Shown piece after piece: positions 20,103 through 29,433 of a stretch of DNA of 64,000 bases (position 1 is its first letter; each line of letters opens with the position of its first letter). Origin of the DNA: Betaproteobacteria bacterium. GTDB taxonomy: Bacteria; Pseudomonadota; Gammaproteobacteria; Burkholderiales; SG8-39. The notes below the pieces were generated by a model. The model was given only the letters and a program-made list of their open reading frames with translations, did no database searches and was not told where the DNA came from. The position numbers and the translations under genes were made by a program. Where the stretch lies: positions 1 through 64,000 of the forward strand of contig VBCA01000003.1 in NCBI GenBank assembly GCA_005881575.1. Reading direction: 5' to 3'.

Positions 20103-22073
20103 ATGAGCGCCATCGGCAAAGCGGATCTTCCCGGCAGCAAGCCCGAGACCGGATCGACGGAATACGATCCGGCCGCGTACGAGCTGCTGAAAACCATCGA
20201 CGATCCTGGTGCGCTGCGCGCCCTGGACCGACGCGGGCTGCGGCGGCTCGCCGACGAGCTTCGCACTTTCATCCTGGAATCGGTCAGCCAGACCGGCGGC
20301 CACCTGTCCTCCAATCTGGGGACGGTCGAGCTGACCATCGCGCTGCATCACGTCTTCAATACGCCTCATGATCGCATCGTCTGGGACGTGGGGCACCAGA
20401 CCTATCCGCACAAGATTCTCACCGGCCGTCGTGAAGCGATGAGCCGCATACGCATGAGCGGGGGAATTTCGGGCTTCCCGCGCCGCAGCGAGAGCGAGTA
20501 CGACACTTTCGGCACCGCCCATTCGAGCACCTCGGTGAGCGCGGCGCTCGGCATGGCGCAGGGCGCGAAGCTGAAAGGCGATACCGGCGAGAAGAAGCGC
20601 CACGTCGTGGCGGTGATCGGCGACGGCGCCATGTCGGCAGGCATGGCTTTCGAGGCCCTCAACAACGCCGGCGTGATGGATACCGACCTGCTCGTGATCC
20701 TGAACGACAACGACATGTCGATTTCCCCCGCGGTGGGCGCGTTGAACCGCTATCTCGCGCGGCTCATGTCCGGGCGTTTCTATGCCGCGGCGAGGAAAGC
20801 AGGCGAAAAAGTCCTCGCCGGCGTGCCGCCGCTGTGGAATCTGGCGAAAAGGATGGAGGAGCACGCCAAGGGCCTGGTCGTGCCCTCGACCTTGTTCGAG
20901 GAATTCGGGTTCAACTACGTCGGCCCGATCGACGGCCACGATCTCGACTCGCTCATCCCGACGCTGAAGAACATCAAGGAGCTGAAGGGCCCGCAGTTCC
21001 TGCACGTGGTCACCAAGAAAGGTCAGGGTTACAAGCTCGCCGAAGCCGATCCTGTGCTTTATCACGGTCCGGGCAGGTTCGATCCCGCGAAAGGGATCAA
21101 GAAAGCGACCGGCGGCAGGCCGACCTACACGCAGGTGTTCGGCGAGTGGCTGTGCGACATGGCGCGGCTCGATTCGCGTCTCGTCGCAATCACCCCCGCG
21201 ATGCGGGAGGGCTCGGGGCTGGTGCGCTTCGCGGAGGAATTTCCCGACCGGTATTTCGACGTGGGCATCGCGGAGCAGCACGCGGTCACTTTCGCCGCGG
21301 GGCTGGCCTGCGAGGGGCTGAAGCCCGTGCTCGCGATCTACTCGACATTTCTGCAGCGCGGCTACGATCAGCTCATCCACGACGTCTGCATCCAGAACCT
21401 TCCGATCGTGTTCGCGCTCGACCGGGCGGGCCTCGTGGGCGGCGACGGTGCCACGCACAACGGCGCGTTCGACCTCACCTTTTTGCGCTGCGTTCCCAAC
21501 ATGGTGGTGATGACGCCGAGCGACGAGAACGAATGCCGCCAGATGCTCGCCACCGCATTCTCGCTCGATCAGCCCGCCGCGGTGCGCTACCCCCGCGGCA
21601 GCGGCCCGGGTGCGGGGATCGTGAAGGAAATGAGCCCGCTGCCGCTCGGCAAAGGGGTCGTGCGCCGGCGCGGTTCCGGCGGGCGCGGCTGCGTCGCGAT
21701 TCTCGCGTTCGGCAGCCTGCTCAAACCCGCGCTCGAGGCGGGCGATGACCTCGGTGCCACCGTCGTCGACATGCGCTTCGTGAAGCCGGTGGACGCGGAT
21801 CTCGCAGCCGAGCTCGCGGGAACTCACGCGCTCCTCGTCACCATCGAGGAGAACGCTGTCCTGGGCGGCGCGGGGAGCGGCGTCGCCGAGGCGCTCGCCG
21901 CGCGCGCCATCGTCACCCCGCTCCTCCAGCTGGGGCTTCCCGACCGCTTCGTCGATCACGGCGACCAGGCGCAGCTGCTCGCTTCGATCGGCCTGGACAA
22001 GGCGGGCGTCGTCGCCGCGATCCGCGCACATCTTGAAAAAGCGGGGAACGGAACGCATGTTAAGATCCTCTAA
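20103..22073 (+). CDS. dxs: 1-deoxy-D-xylulose-5-phosphate synthase
   Basis: [72 protein letters not shown]. Confidence 0.97.
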   Translation: MSAIGKADLPGSKPETGSTEYDPAAYELLKTIDDPGALRALDRRGLRRLADELRTFILESVSQTGGHLSSNLGTVELTIALHHVFNTPHDRIVWDVGHQTYPHKILTGRREAMSRIRMSGGISGFPRRSESEYDTFGTAHSSTSVSAALGMAQGAKLKGDTGEKKRHVVAVIGDGAMSAGMAFEALNNAGVMDTDLLVILNDNDMSISPAVGALNRYLARLMSGRFYAAARKAGEKVLAGVPPLWNLAKRMEEHAKGLVVPSTLFEEFGFNYVGPIDGHDLDSLIPTLKNIKELKGPQFLHVVTKKGQGYKLAEADPVLYHGPGRFDPAKGIKKATGGRPTYTQVFGEWLCDMARLDSRLVAITPAMREGSGLVRFAEEFPDRYFDVGIAEQHAVTFAAGLACEGLKPVLAIYSTFLQRGYDQLIHDVCIQNLPIVFALDRAGLVGGDGATHNGAFDLTFLRCVPNMVVMTPSDENECRQMLATAFSLDQPAAVRYPRGSGPGAGIVKEMSPLPLGKGVVRRRGSGGRGCVAILAFGSLLKPALEAGDDLGATVVDMRFVKPVDADLAAELAGTHALLVTIEENAVLGGAGSGVAEALAARAIVTPLLQLGLPDRFVDHGDQAQLLASIGLDKAGVVAAIRAHLEKAGNGTHVKIL

Positions 22074-22102
22074 CACCGAGCCAACGTGACGAAAGGCTCT
22101 TC

Positions 22103-22906
22103 ATGAATATCCGCGATCCGCTTGTCATTCCCGACGTCCAGGGCTCCGAGGACAAGCGCAAGCTCGCCATCGACCAGGTCGGGATCAAGTCGATCCGTCA
22201 TCCCATCCGCGTCGCCGAGCGCTCGGGCGAAGTGCAGCACACCGTCGCGACGTTCAACATGTACGTCGGCCTGCCGCACCAGTTCAAGGGCACGCACATG
22301 TCGCGCTTCGTCGAGATCCTGAACGCGCACGAGCGCGAGATCTCAGTGGAGACGTTCAAGCTGATGCTGGACGAGATGGTCGAGCGCCTCGAGGCGCAGT
22401 CCGGCCACATCGAGATGACGTTTCCCTACTTCGTCAATAAAGCCGCTCCGATCTCCAAGGTCAAGAGCCTGATGGACTACGAAGTGACCTTCGTCGGAGA
22501 GATCGACAAGGGCGAGAAGTGCTTCAAGATGAAGGTCGTCGTGCCGGTGACGAGCCTTTGCCCGTGCTCCAAGAGAATCTCCGATTACGGGGCGCACAAC
22601 CAGCGCTCGCACGTCACGATCACCGCGCGCACCAAGGGATTCGTGTGGATCGAGGAGCTGGCCGATTACGCCGAGAAGCACGCCTCGAGCGAGCTCTACG
22701 GCCTCTTGAAGCGCCCCGATGAGAAGTTCGTCACCGAACGCGCCTACGACAACCCCAAGTTCGTCGAGGACATGGTGCGCGACATCGCCGCGGAGCTGAA
22801 TCGCGACAAGCGCATCGAGTGGTACCGGGTGGAGTCGGAGAACTTCGAATCCATCCATAACCATTCTGCGTACGCACTTATCGAGAAGGATAAAGCGAAG
22901 GCGTAA
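22103..22906 (+). CDS. folE2: GTP cyclohydrolase I FolE2
   Basis: [35 protein letters not shown]...[26 protein letters not shown]. Confidence 0.95.
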   Translation: MNIRDPLVIPDVQGSEDKRKLAIDQVGIKSIRHPIRVAERSGEVQHTVATFNMYVGLPHQFKGTHMSRFVEILNAHEREISVETFKLMLDEMVERLEAQSGHIEMTFPYFVNKAAPISKVKSLMDYEVTFVGEIDKGEKCFKMKVVVPVTSLCPCSKRISDYGAHNQRSHVTITARTKGFVWIEELADYAEKHASSELYGLLKRPDEKFVTERAYDNPKFVEDMVRDIAAELNRDKRIEWYRVESENFESIHNHSAYALIEKDKAKA

Positions 22907-22909
22907 GTT

Positions 22910-22990
22910 ACGAACGGGGGAACCCTACGGTTCCCCTTGGGCTCCGCCCAAGGGCCTAATAAACGAACAGGGGAACCCTACGGTTCCCCC
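22910..22990. repeat. Duplicated hairpin element (two identical 20-nt palindromes flanking a third hairpin)
   Basis: GGGGAACC-CTAC-GGTTCCCC at 22917-22936 and 22970-22989; TTGGGC-TCC-GCCCAA at 22937-22951; upstream acgaac also repeated. Confidence 0.85.
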
Positions 22991-23027
22991 GTTACCCCCT
23001 CCCCAACCGAAGACCAGATAGACCTCG

Positions 23028-23669
23028 CTAGAACCGCCGGATCAGCACCATCGTCTGGCCTTCGCGCTTCATCTCCATGCGGTTCAGGAAGCTCATTCCG
23101 AGGAGCGCGAACGGCATCGGGTTGCCTTCCAGGACCGCTCCATCGACGTTGTTGACGAGGATGTCGCCGACGCGCACCGTATCCAGCTTCACGCGGTAGA
23201 CCACCACCGTGCCGTTGGCGGTGCCCATCAACCCCGCCTGCCCTTGCTTGTAGTCGATTCCGAGCCGCGTCGCGTCCGCCGAGGAGAGCGAGATCGCCGT
23301 GGCGCCCGTGTCGACCAGAAAGCGCACCGCGCCTCCGTTGACCTGCCCGTCCACGACGAAATGTCCGCGCGGGTCGGCGGTGAGCGTGACGCTCTGGTTC
23401 GCGGAGGCCGGAGCCGGACCCGCCTGATGCTGTCCGATCCTCAGGGTCCTTTTCTGACCGTTGATGACCAGGGTTGCCGACTCCCGGTCGGTCGAGATCA
23501 GCGTGACGCCCTCCACGGGTTTCTGGCCCACCGAAAGAACGCGCGGCGCGCCGCCGTCGATCACGACCACGGCCTTGCCGGGGAACAGGCCGATCACGTT
23601 CACCTCGGCGGTCCAGCCGGCAGAGGACAACAGCAGGAGCAGCGACGCTACAATACGGAGCTTGACCAC
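23028..23669 (-). CDS. Retropepsin-like (clan AA) aspartic protease, TIGR02281-like
   Basis: Signal peptide; HFVVDGQVNGGAVRFLVDTGATAISLSSADATRLGIDY. GTG start at 23669 is the best guess. Confidence 0.82.
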   Translation of the reverse strand: MVKLRIVASLLLLLSSAGWTAEVNVIGLFPGKAVVVIDGGAPRVLSVGQKPVEGVTLISTDRESATLVINGQKRTLRIGQHQAGPAPASANQSVTLTADPRGHFVVDGQVNGGAVRFLVDTGATAISLSSADATRLGIDYKQGQAGLMGTANGTVVVYRVKLDTVRVGDILVNNVDGAVLEGNPMPFALLGMSFLNRMEMKREGQTMVLIRRF

Positions 23670-23687
23670 GTTGGCCTCGTTTCGCGC

Positions 23688-24392
23688 ATGAAGCCGGTTG
23701 CGATTTTCCGACATAGTCAGACCGAGGGGCCGGGCTATTTTGCCACATTCCTCGACGCGCACCGCATTCCGTGGCGGCTCGTCAAGGTGGACGCGGGCGA
23801 GCCGGTCCCCGCGGATCCGCGCGAATTCTCCGGTCTCGCATTCATGGGCGGACCGATGAGCGTGAACGACGAGCTGCCGTGGATCCCTGCGGTGCTCGGG
23901 CTCGTAAACAAGGCGGTCGACTCCGACGTTCCGGTGCTCGGCCACTGTCTCGGCGGACAGCTGATGGCAAGAGCACTGGGCGGCAGAGTCACGCGCAACG
24001 GCGTCAAGGAAATCGGCTGGGGCCCGGTCACTATCGAGGACAATGCTCGCGCGCGCGAGTGGTTCGGCGCGAGGCGGGAGTTCTGCGCCTTTCACTGGCA
24101 CGGGGAGACTTTCACCATCCCGCCGAAAGCGACGCGAGTCGCCGGCAGCCCGTATTGCCCGAACCAGGCGTTCGTGCTCGGCAAGCACCTGGGCATGCAA
24201 TGCCACGTCGAGATGACACCCGAGCTGATCCGCGCCTGGTGCGAGGATTGGGAAAAGGAGCTGGTCGCGAAGGCCGGGCCGTCGGTGCAAACCCCCCAGC
24301 AGATGTTCGAGCGGCTCGACGAGCGCGTGCATTCGCTCAACGCGATCGCCGCGGGCCTCTACGGTCGTTGGATAGAAGGACTGAAAACATAG
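23688..24392 (+). CDS. Class I glutamine amidotransferase-like protein
   Basis: FMGGPMSVNDELPWIP, VLGHCLGGQLMARALGG, MQCHVEMTPELI. Confidence 0.88.
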   Translation: MKPVAIFRHSQTEGPGYFATFLDAHRIPWRLVKVDAGEPVPADPREFSGLAFMGGPMSVNDELPWIPAVLGLVNKAVDSDVPVLGHCLGGQLMARALGGRVTRNGVKEIGWGPVTIEDNARAREWFGARREFCAFHWHGETFTIPPKATRVAGSPYCPNQAFVLGKHLGMQCHVEMTPELIRAWCEDWEKELVAKAGPSVQTPQQMFERLDERVHSLNAIAAGLYGRWIEGLKT

Positions 24393-24403
24393 AGAGGTTG
24401 CTC

Positions 24404-25573
24404 ATGCCGAAAGCCAAAGCCGCGAAGGCGGCCCCGCGTCCTGCTTCGGGGCCGGTTACGCTGCTCGTCGGAACGCGCAAAGGCGTGTTCCTCATGAAGT
24501 CGGACCGCGCGCGCAAGAGCTGGACGCTCGCAGGGCCGCATTTTCTCGGCAACATCGTCAACCATCTCGTGCTCGACCCCCGCGATGGCAGGACGCTGCT
24601 CTGCGCCGTGCGCGCGGGCCATCTCGGGCCGACCGTATTCCGTTCGACCGACCTCGGCCGCAGGTGGAAGGAGGCGGAGCGCCCGCCCGCGTTCCCGAAG
24701 GCGGCTCTCGGGGAGAAGGGGCTCGCCGTGGATCACGTGTTCTGGCTCACACCGGGTCATTCTTCGGAGCCCGGCGCCTGGTACGCGGGCGTCTCACCGC
24801 CCGGATTGTTCCGCTCCGATGACGGCGGCGTCACCTGGGAAGGCGTCGCCGGCTTCAACGCCAACCCCATGCGCATCGTCTGGATCGGCGGCGAGCAGGA
24901 GCAGGGGCCGCCCGGCGGCGCGACGCTGCACTCGATCAACGTCGATCCGCGCGATCCCCGGCATCTGTACATCGGCATCTCGGCGGGTGGCGCGTTCGAG
25001 AGTTCGGACCGCGGAGAGACCTGGCGGCCGCTCAACCAGGGCGTCGCGGCCGATTTCCTTCCCGTCAAGGACCCTGAGTACGGCCACGACGTGCACTGCA
25101 TGCGACTGCATCCGCTCGCGCCCGACCGCCTGTACCAGCAGAATCACTGCGGGATATACCGCCTGGAACGCCCTGCCGAGCGCTGGGACCGGATCGGCAA
25201 CGCGATGCCGAAAGCGATCGGCGACATCGGTTTCCCACTGGTGCTGCATCCGCGCGATCCCGACGCGCTGTGGGTGTTTCCGATGGACGGCGGCACCGTA
25301 TGGCCGCGCGTCTCCCCGGGCGGCAAGCCCGCGGCCTACGTCTCGCGCGACGGCGGCCGGACCTGGCGCCGCCAGGACAAGGGCCTCCCGGCCAAGCAGG
25401 GCTGGTTCACCGTGAAGCGGCAGGCGATGTGCGCCGACGCGCACGATCCGGTGGGCGTGTACTTCGGCACGACGAGCGGCGAGGTCTGGATGAGTGCGAG
25501 CGAAGGCGGGCGCTGGACCTCGATCGCGCGCCACCTTCCCGAAATCTATTCTGTCGAGGCGGCCGGCGGCTGA
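24404..25573 (+). CDS. BNR/sortilin-like beta-propeller ('glycosyl hydrolase/exo-alpha-sialidase-like') protein
   Basis: Asp-box repeats FRSTDLGRRWKEA, FRSDDGGVTWEGV, FESSDRGETWRPL, VSRDGGRTWRRQ. Confidence 0.82.
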   Translation: MPKAKAAKAAPRPASGPVTLLVGTRKGVFLMKSDRARKSWTLAGPHFLGNIVNHLVLDPRDGRTLLCAVRAGHLGPTVFRSTDLGRRWKEAERPPAFPKAALGEKGLAVDHVFWLTPGHSSEPGAWYAGVSPPGLFRSDDGGVTWEGVAGFNANPMRIVWIGGEQEQGPPGGATLHSINVDPRDPRHLYIGISAGGAFESSDRGETWRPLNQGVAADFLPVKDPEYGHDVHCMRLHPLAPDRLYQQNHCGIYRLERPAERWDRIGNAMPKAIGDIGFPLVLHPRDPDALWVFPMDGGTVWPRVSPGGKPAAYVSRDGGRTWRRQDKGLPAKQGWFTVKRQAMCADAHDPVGVYFGTTSGEVWMSASEGGRWTSIARHLPEIYSVEAAGG

Positions 25574-25578
25574 AGGAG

Positions 25579-25839
25579 ATGAACGTCCTCATCCCCTCGC
25601 AGCTTCGCGACTACACCGGGGGGCGCGCGCAAGTGGAAGCGCGCGGGGCGACGCTCGCCGCGCTGCTCGCGGACCTCGAGCGGCGCTATCCGGGGATCCG
25701 CTTCCGCATGATCGACGAGCAGGATGCGATCCGGCGCCACATCAGGATCTTCGTCAACCAGCAGCAGGCGCCCGACCTCAGTGCCGCGCTCGCCGCGAAC
25801 GACGAGGTCGTCATCGTCGGCGCGCTGAGCGGGGGGTAG
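25579..25839 (+). CDS. ThiS/MoaD-family ubiquitin-like sulfur carrier
   Basis: 86 aa, MNVLIPSQLRDYTGGRAQVEARGATLAALLADLERRYPGI...EVVIVGALSGG, C-terminal GG. Confidence 0.83.
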   Translation: MNVLIPSQLRDYTGGRAQVEARGATLAALLADLERRYPGIRFRMIDEQDAIRRHIRIFVNQQQAPDLSAALAANDEVVIVGALSGG

Positions 25840-25863
25840 AAAAGAACGAGGGGTAGAAAAGAA
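25833..25863. repeat. Two tandem copies of GGGGTAGAAAAGAA, period 17
   Basis: 25833-25846 and 25850-25863; the first copy contains the TAG stop of the MoaD-like gene. Confidence 0.8.
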
Positions 25864-25911
25864 TTTTACCCTCCTCATCGAGGAGGGGTGCCGGCGAAGC
25901 CGGCGGGGTGG

Positions 25912-26394
25912 TCAATCCCGGAAATTCTGGAACTGCAGCGGAATATCGGTGACCGACTTGCGCACCAGCGCGATCGCCGCCTGGAGATCGTCCTTTTTTC
26001 CGCCGGAGACGCGCACCGCGGTTCCCTGGATGCTCGCCTGGACTTTCATCTTCGAGTCCTTGAGGAGCCTGACGATGCTCTTCGCCTTCTCCTGCTCGAT
26101 GCCGGCCTTGACGTGGATCGGCTGCTTCATCTTGGTGCCGATTTTCTCGACCGCCTTCGTGTCGAACATCCGCGCGTCCACGCCGCGCTTCGCGCACTTC
26201 GTGAGGAGAACGTCCGTCACCTGCTTCAGCTTGAAATCGTCGTCCGCGTAGAGCGTCAGCGCCAGTTCGGCCTGCTCGATGCGCGCGTCCGAGCCCTTGA
26301 AGTCGAAGCGGTTCGCGATCTCCTTGTTCGCCTGATCGACCGCGTTCTTCAGCTCGACCTTGTTGACTTCGGAGACGATATCGAAGGAAGGCAT
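25912..26394 (-). CDS. yajQ: YajQ-family cyclic-di-GMP-binding protein
   Basis: [40 protein letters not shown]. Confidence 0.95.
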   Translation of the reverse strand: MPSFDIVSEVNKVELKNAVDQANKEIANRFDFKGSDARIEQAELALTLYADDDFKLKQVTDVLLTKCAKRGVDARMFDTKAVEKIGTKMKQPIHVKAGIEQEKAKSIVRLLKDSKMKVQASIQGTAVRVSGGKKDDLQAAIALVRKSVTDIPLQFQNFRD

Positions 26395-26448
26395 GGCCCG
26401 CGATTATACCGAACGCCCGGCGCGGTCCCTTATGATAGTCTGACGTCG

Positions 26449-27375
26449 ATGGAATCCACCGCCATCTACCGCAAACCGAAGAAGTGGATTGCGGCCGTGC
26501 TGGGGTTGTTGATCCCGCCTGCAGGAATGCTGTACGTCGCCCGGCCTCGCTGGGCCGCAGCGTATTTTGCCCTTGCGCTGATCATCCCACTGGGCAACAT
26601 GTTTGTACTTCGCGACAGGGAGTTGGCCGGCAACGCTATTGCGCTTCTCGTTGCGATAGTCTGCGCGATCCATGCGTATCGCCTCGCCGGGGACTCTAGG
26701 GTGATCAGACGCCCCTGGTACAGCCGCTGGTACGGCTTGATTGGAATAGGCGCTGCGTTTGCGGCGCTGGCGTTCGGGGTTCGCGCTTTCCTTTTCGAGC
26801 CGTTCCGCTTCCCGTCGGAATCGATGGCTCCATCCATCGAGGCTCGCGCTCATCTGATTGTGAAGAAGTGGGGGTATGGCAATTACGGAACGTACGGAAT
26901 TCACCTCATGAGGACCGGCATGTCATCCGAGCTGCAAAGAGGAGACATCATTGTCTTCGAGTATCCCGAAGATACCGCCTTGAGCTTCGCCAAACGGGTA
27001 ATCGGTCTTCCGCGTGACAGGATTTCGTACTACAACAAGCGACTCAAGATCAACGATGAAGAGGTGCCGATACGCCGAATCGATGATTACGTTCACAGGG
27101 ATCGCACCACCCCCTCCCTCCAATATCTGGAACGGCTCGGCGACCGGGAGTACGCTATCCGCATTGAACCGGAAGCGCCTGCTGGCGTACCGATTGTGAG
27201 GGCGTTTCCGTTCAAGGAATATTGCGCCTACACGGCGGAGGGCCTGTCTTGCCGGGTACCCGATGGCCACTACTTCGTCCTGGGTGACAACCGCGACAGC
27301 AGCAGCGACAGCCGCACCTGGGGATTTGTCTCCGCGAGAAACATCATCGGCAAGGTTCAGTACATACTCCAGTGA
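26449..27375 (+). CDS. lepB: Signal peptidase I with extended N-terminal multi-TM region
   Basis: FRFPSESMAPSIEARA (catalytic Ser), FAKRVIGLPRDRI (Lys), GHYFVLGDNRDSSSDSRTWGFV; about 110 residues of TM segments upstream. Confidence 0.9.
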   Translation: MESTAIYRKPKKWIAAVLGLLIPPAGMLYVARPRWAAAYFALALIIPLGNMFVLRDRELAGNAIALLVAIVCAIHAYRLAGDSRVIRRPWYSRWYGLIGIGAAFAALAFGVRAFLFEPFRFPSESMAPSIEARAHLIVKKWGYGNYGTYGIHLMRTGMSSELQRGDIIVFEYPEDTALSFAKRVIGLPRDRISYYNKRLKINDEEVPIRRIDDYVHRDRTTPSLQYLERLGDREYAIRIEPEAPAGVPIVRAFPFKEYCAYTAEGLSCRVPDGHYFVLGDNRDSSSDSRTWGFVSARNIIGKVQYILQ

Positions 27376-27575
27376 AAAGATACTTCTTGTTCTTGTTTCT
27401 CGCCTTCGTATCGACAGCGGTCTCTGCCTGCACGGCGGAGGGCATTTACGAGGGCAGCCGGGCCTACAACAAGACCATCAAGTCGACGCCCATGGAAAGA
27501 TCGAAAGACGAGCTCCCGAGTTATGATCAATACGAGAAGGAACGGCGGGGCGGCGACAAGGAGGGAAGGGAATGA
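27372..27575 (+). CDS. Small secreted or lipoprotein-like protein
   Basis: 67 aa with signal peptide FLFLFLAFVSTAVSAC; GTG start overlapping lepB stop. Confidence 0.6.
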   Translation: MKRYFLFLFLAFVSTAVSACTAEGIYEGSRAYNKTIKSTPMERSKDELPSYDQYEKERRGGDKEGRE

Positions 27576-27865
27576 AAATTCCAAGATCTATATGGATCGT
27601 TCCCGTAGCGGTCCTGTCGCTGTCGCTTTCATCCGGTTGCGCGACGTACAGAACGATCTCGACAGCCGAGCAAGGGAGCTCGAAGGTATTCAGCGGCACG
27701 CGCCTCGACGTGAGCGCGATACGGGGCGATGAGGTCGCGTTGCGGAAATTCAAAGCTGATCCGCCGAGGTATCCGCTGGTCGATCTTCCGTTGAGCATCG
27801 GGTTTGATATCGCAATTCTTCCTTTGACGGTTCCCATCGCAACAGGTGAATTGCTTTTCAAATAA
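27572..27865 (+). CDS. YceK/YidQ-family lipoprotein
   Basis: LSLSSGCATYRTI lipobox, FSGTRLDVSAI, PRYPLVDLPLSIGFDIAILPLTVP. Confidence 0.8.
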   Translation: MKIPRSIWIVPVAVLSLSLSSGCATYRTISTAEQGSSKVFSGTRLDVSAIRGDEVALRKFKADPPRYPLVDLPLSIGFDIAILPLTVPIATGELLFK

Positions 27866-28091
27866 TTTCCGCTTTGCGCCGAGCTCTGTCTTGGTCGTGC
27901 TCGCATGCGTTTTGCTGCTACCTGCCGGCGGGCGCGCCGCGGTGACGTACTCTTTCGACTGGTACTGCTCGGGCTGCGCGAAGATCGGAATGGGCAGCAA
28001 CGGCAGGGAAGGGCCTTTCGGTTCGGCCTGCCAGGCGGACTCGAGCCGCCAATCAGCCCGCCAAGCTTCAGCGTTAGCAAAAAACACTTAG
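27846..28091 (+). CDS. Short secreted protein, possibly C-terminally degraded
   Basis: Signal peptide FAPSSVLVVLACVLLLPAGGRAA then VTYSFDWYCSGCAKIGMGSNGREGPFG; C terminus looks non-native. Confidence 0.35.
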   Translation: MNCFSNNFRFAPSSVLVVLACVLLLPAGGRAAVTYSFDWYCSGCAKIGMGSNGREGPFGSACQADSSRQSARQASALAKNT

Positions 28092-28415
28092 CGATCAAAC
28101 TTCATCCAGTACTTCGTACAAGTTCGAGTTAGTCCGAAAGTACGGGTTCGTGGAAATCAGAAGAAATACGAATCTGCGTTACCGTTATGCCATTGTCATT
28201 GCGCTCGGCGGCGTGGGGAACAACGCCCCTTGGGAAAGACGAGGAGGCAGGATGAGAAAGTATACGATCGCACGAATTTTCAATGCTGCGGCCCACTTCT
28301 TCACGGTGCTAGGCTTGGCGGATGTAAACCCGTCGGCCGACAGGCGCGTCGCTTTGACCCCGCAGCGCTAGCTGGCTCCGACGGCCTATTCCATCATCGT
28401 GATTGAGCCCGGGTA

Positions 28416-29366
28416 ATGCTGGTCAAGAATTCGCAGCTGCTCGCTGCATTGATCGTCGTCCTGAACAATGTGGCACTCGTTCGCACGCTCGGACGAGACG
28501 GTTTGCGCATGACGCTCGCGAGAATATCCAAGGGTGCACGGGCAATCATCCACCCGCTCACTTGCTTCAAGGTCATCAAGGTACTCACAGCCTCCGAGAC
28601 GCAGCCCGTCGCACGGGCTTCCCCACTGGTAGCGTTGAAATACTTAAGTAAGTACTTGGGAACGGAGCTGTCTGAAAGCGAGCGCGCGTCGATCTTGATC
28701 AATCACTATACGTTCCTCAAGGATCGCGTCGAACAAGGTTTCTTTCGGAAGATCGTTGACGGAAGGCCCGAGTTGTGGAAACACCTGGTCAGCAACCGCC
28801 ATGTCCGCATCTGCATGGCCTTTCCGGTCGCGAATCATAACGAGGGCGATCTGTCGCTGGTCTTTCAGAGCGATCATACTGATATCTATACCCTCTCCTT
28901 TACGATTGGTCCGGGAGGCGTTGCAGGTCTGGATGCAGACCATGCGATGTACATAGGCCGCTTGCAAGGCACGGCGGGAGAGCTGCAGCTGATCAAGGAG
29001 ACGATGAAGGACTGCCGGGACATTTCGCCTGCAGCGTTGCTGCTCGCTGCCACGGAAGGAGTCGCCACGGCGCTGGAGCTCGGTGACATCGTCGGAATCG
29101 GCGCAAACGTCCAGATTTCGGCGAGCGCCGATTCGAGACCCGAAGGACTGGTTCACGGGTACGACGAGTTCTGGGTGGCGTCGGGAGGATTGAGGCTGGG
29201 TCGCAACATGTACCATCTGGCTGTCCCGTTGCCGGAGAAGCCGATCAAGACCATCAAGCGCAATCACCGCTCGCGGGCGCTGCGCAAACGTGCTTTCAAG
29301 AAGCTCGTCAGTGAACAAGTCTGCCGCGAGTTTAGCGCGCTTGCTCTGCATCCCCGCGACCAATAG
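28416..29366 (+). CDS. DUF535 (VirK/YbjX) family protein
   Basis: HYTFLKDRVEQGFF, GDLSLVFQSDHTDIYTLSFTIG, LQGTAGELQLIKETMKDCRDISPAALLLAATEGVA, HGYDEFWVASGG. Confidence 0.82.
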   Translation: MLVKNSQLLAALIVVLNNVALVRTLGRDGLRMTLARISKGARAIIHPLTCFKVIKVLTASETQPVARASPLVALKYLSKYLGTELSESERASILINHYTFLKDRVEQGFFRKIVDGRPELWKHLVSNRHVRICMAFPVANHNEGDLSLVFQSDHTDIYTLSFTIGPGGVAGLDADHAMYIGRLQGTAGELQLIKETMKDCRDISPAALLLAATEGVATALELGDIVGIGANVQISASADSRPEGLVHGYDEFWVASGGLRLGRNMYHLAVPLPEKPIKTIKRNHRSRALRKRAFKKLVSEQVCREFSALALHPRDQ

Positions 29367-29433
29367 CCTATCGGAGCGCCCAACGGCGTCGCCGTTGTTT
29401 CCCCGCGGCTGCGCGGCTGAAGCCCCCGGGAGC

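Noticed and set aside
22937-23155. Plus-strand 72-aa ORF over the duplicated hairpins
   Set aside because: Overlaps palindromes and the 3' end of the protease gene; low-complexity product without support.
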